Assembly (NCBI GenBank): GCA_030789695.1
Contig: CM061139.1
Coordinates: 200,047,641-200,111,640, forward strand
Reading direction: 5' to 3'
DNA length: 64,000 bases
Source of the DNA: Scilla litardierei
Lineage: Eukaryota; Streptophyta; Magnoliopsida; Asparagales; Asparagaceae
The notes beneath the pieces are model-generated. The model saw only the letters and a program-made list of their open reading frames with translations, searched no databases and was not told where the DNA came from. The stretch's first letter is position 1. Every line of letters begins with the position of its first letter. Shown piece after piece: positions 63,850 to 64,000 of this stretch. The position numbers were made by a program, and so were the translations under genes.

Positions 63850-64000
63850 CTTCTGTCTCTTCCTCTCTGATGGCTGCATCAGCATCATCGTCGACTATTA
63901 GCGCTTGCAACGCACGATCGCGACAACGATGGCCCGCGTTGAACCGCTTGCCAGTTGCCACAATGGCAATATAACCCATTGACGCACTGGTCCATGATCT
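63850..64000 (-). pseudogene. Gag C-terminus of the terminal gag-only-type element
   Basis: The minus strand contains a CHCG string and, in a neighbouring frame, KRFNAGHRC followed by ALIVDDDADAAIREEE-like acidic residues. This is the layout seen after the zinc knuckle in this gag family (C..C...F.PGHRC then an acidic stretch). The frame difference between the cysteine pair and GHRC suggests an indel. It is cut by the window end. Confidence 0.6.

Larger units (their letters stand above)
34854..64000 (+). other. Intron 3 or broken 3' part of the receptor kinase gene
   Basis: From the donor at 34854 to the window end everything recognised is transposon, apart from about 250 bp of AT-rich sequence. 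If the gene is intact, intron 3 exceeds 29 kb. If it is not, the insertions have separated the ectodomain from the kinase. The window alone cannot decide. Confidence 0.6.
63420..64000 (-). mobile_element. Gag-only-type element, 3' end, running off the window
   Basis: An LTR (63420-63766) begins TGTTGAATTCGATAGG and ends CCCAACA. On the minus strand the DNA inside it encodes a HLKDIVVLQ-type stub (63783-63802), equivalent to HLEDKVALL of the chromovirus pol end. About 80 bp further it encodes a gag end with KRFNAGHRC (zinc knuckle) and an acidic tail. The gag end lies directly beside the pol stub, as in the other gag-only elements. The rest of the element lies beyond 64000. Confidence 0.7.

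Noticed and set aside
63688..63870. 60-codon plus-strand frame near the window end
   Set aside because: It spans the LTR edge of the reverse gag-only-type element and runs opposite to its gag.

Overview
The window comes from the nuclear genome of a flowering plant. It holds one recognisable host gene, spliced with GT-AG introns, surrounded and invaded by LTR retrotransposons. No rRNA, tRNA or CRISPR array was seen. The species cannot be named from the sequence. A GC-rich first exon and GC-rich retroelement leaders beside AT-rich intergenic DNA fit several angiosperm lineages.

Positions 1 to 5549 are the 5' flank of that gene. They hold a 27-bp minisatellite, a broken F-box gene on the minus strand, four units of a 296-bp tandem repeat, a probable decayed LTR and a small tRNA-derived SINE with a 15-bp target duplication.

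The host gene is a G-type lectin (S-locus type) receptor-like serine/threonine kinase on the plus strand. Exon 1 (5550-6864) encodes the signal peptide and the whole ectodomain. Exon 2 (33673-33801) encodes the membrane span. Exon 3 (34699-34853) encodes the start of the kinase up to the glycine-rich loop. Splice phases and protein sequence match across both junctions, so intron 1 is 26,808 bp and intron 2 is 897 bp. Intron 3 runs from 34854 past the window end (over 29 kb). No further kinase exon is visible, so the gene is either a giant-intron gene continuing beyond 64 kb or a disabled one.

Intron 1 holds, left to right: a decayed reverse Ty1/copia (F), a decayed Ty3/gypsy, the 5' part of an Athila-type element, the 5' part of a reverse gag-only element (D), and an old reverse copia (C). 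Copia A (112-bp LTRs, target duplication ATGTC) sits inside C. A young Tekay-type chromovirus sits inside A, with a deletion across one junction. The Tekay gag-pol is broken at two places by short, AT-rich, GT-AG segments that look like spliceosomal introns.

Intron 3 holds a decayed LINE split by a gag-only LTR element (duplication CCTAA), itself split by a second gag-only element. Next is an old plus-strand copia (G). It is interrupted by an 8.1-kb reverse chromovirus (duplication GAATG, which carries its own Athila-like LTR insertion with duplication GCTCC), by reverse copia E, by an LTR remnant, and at the window edge by another gag-only element. Copia E was in turn hit by a 981-bp hAT-like element and by copia B (duplication AAATG).

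The most interesting signals are the receptor kinase gene stretched over more than 58 kb by nested insertions, the two intron-like segments in the Tekay element, and the set of gag-only chromovirus derivatives that keep the last few codons of pol beside the 3' LTR.
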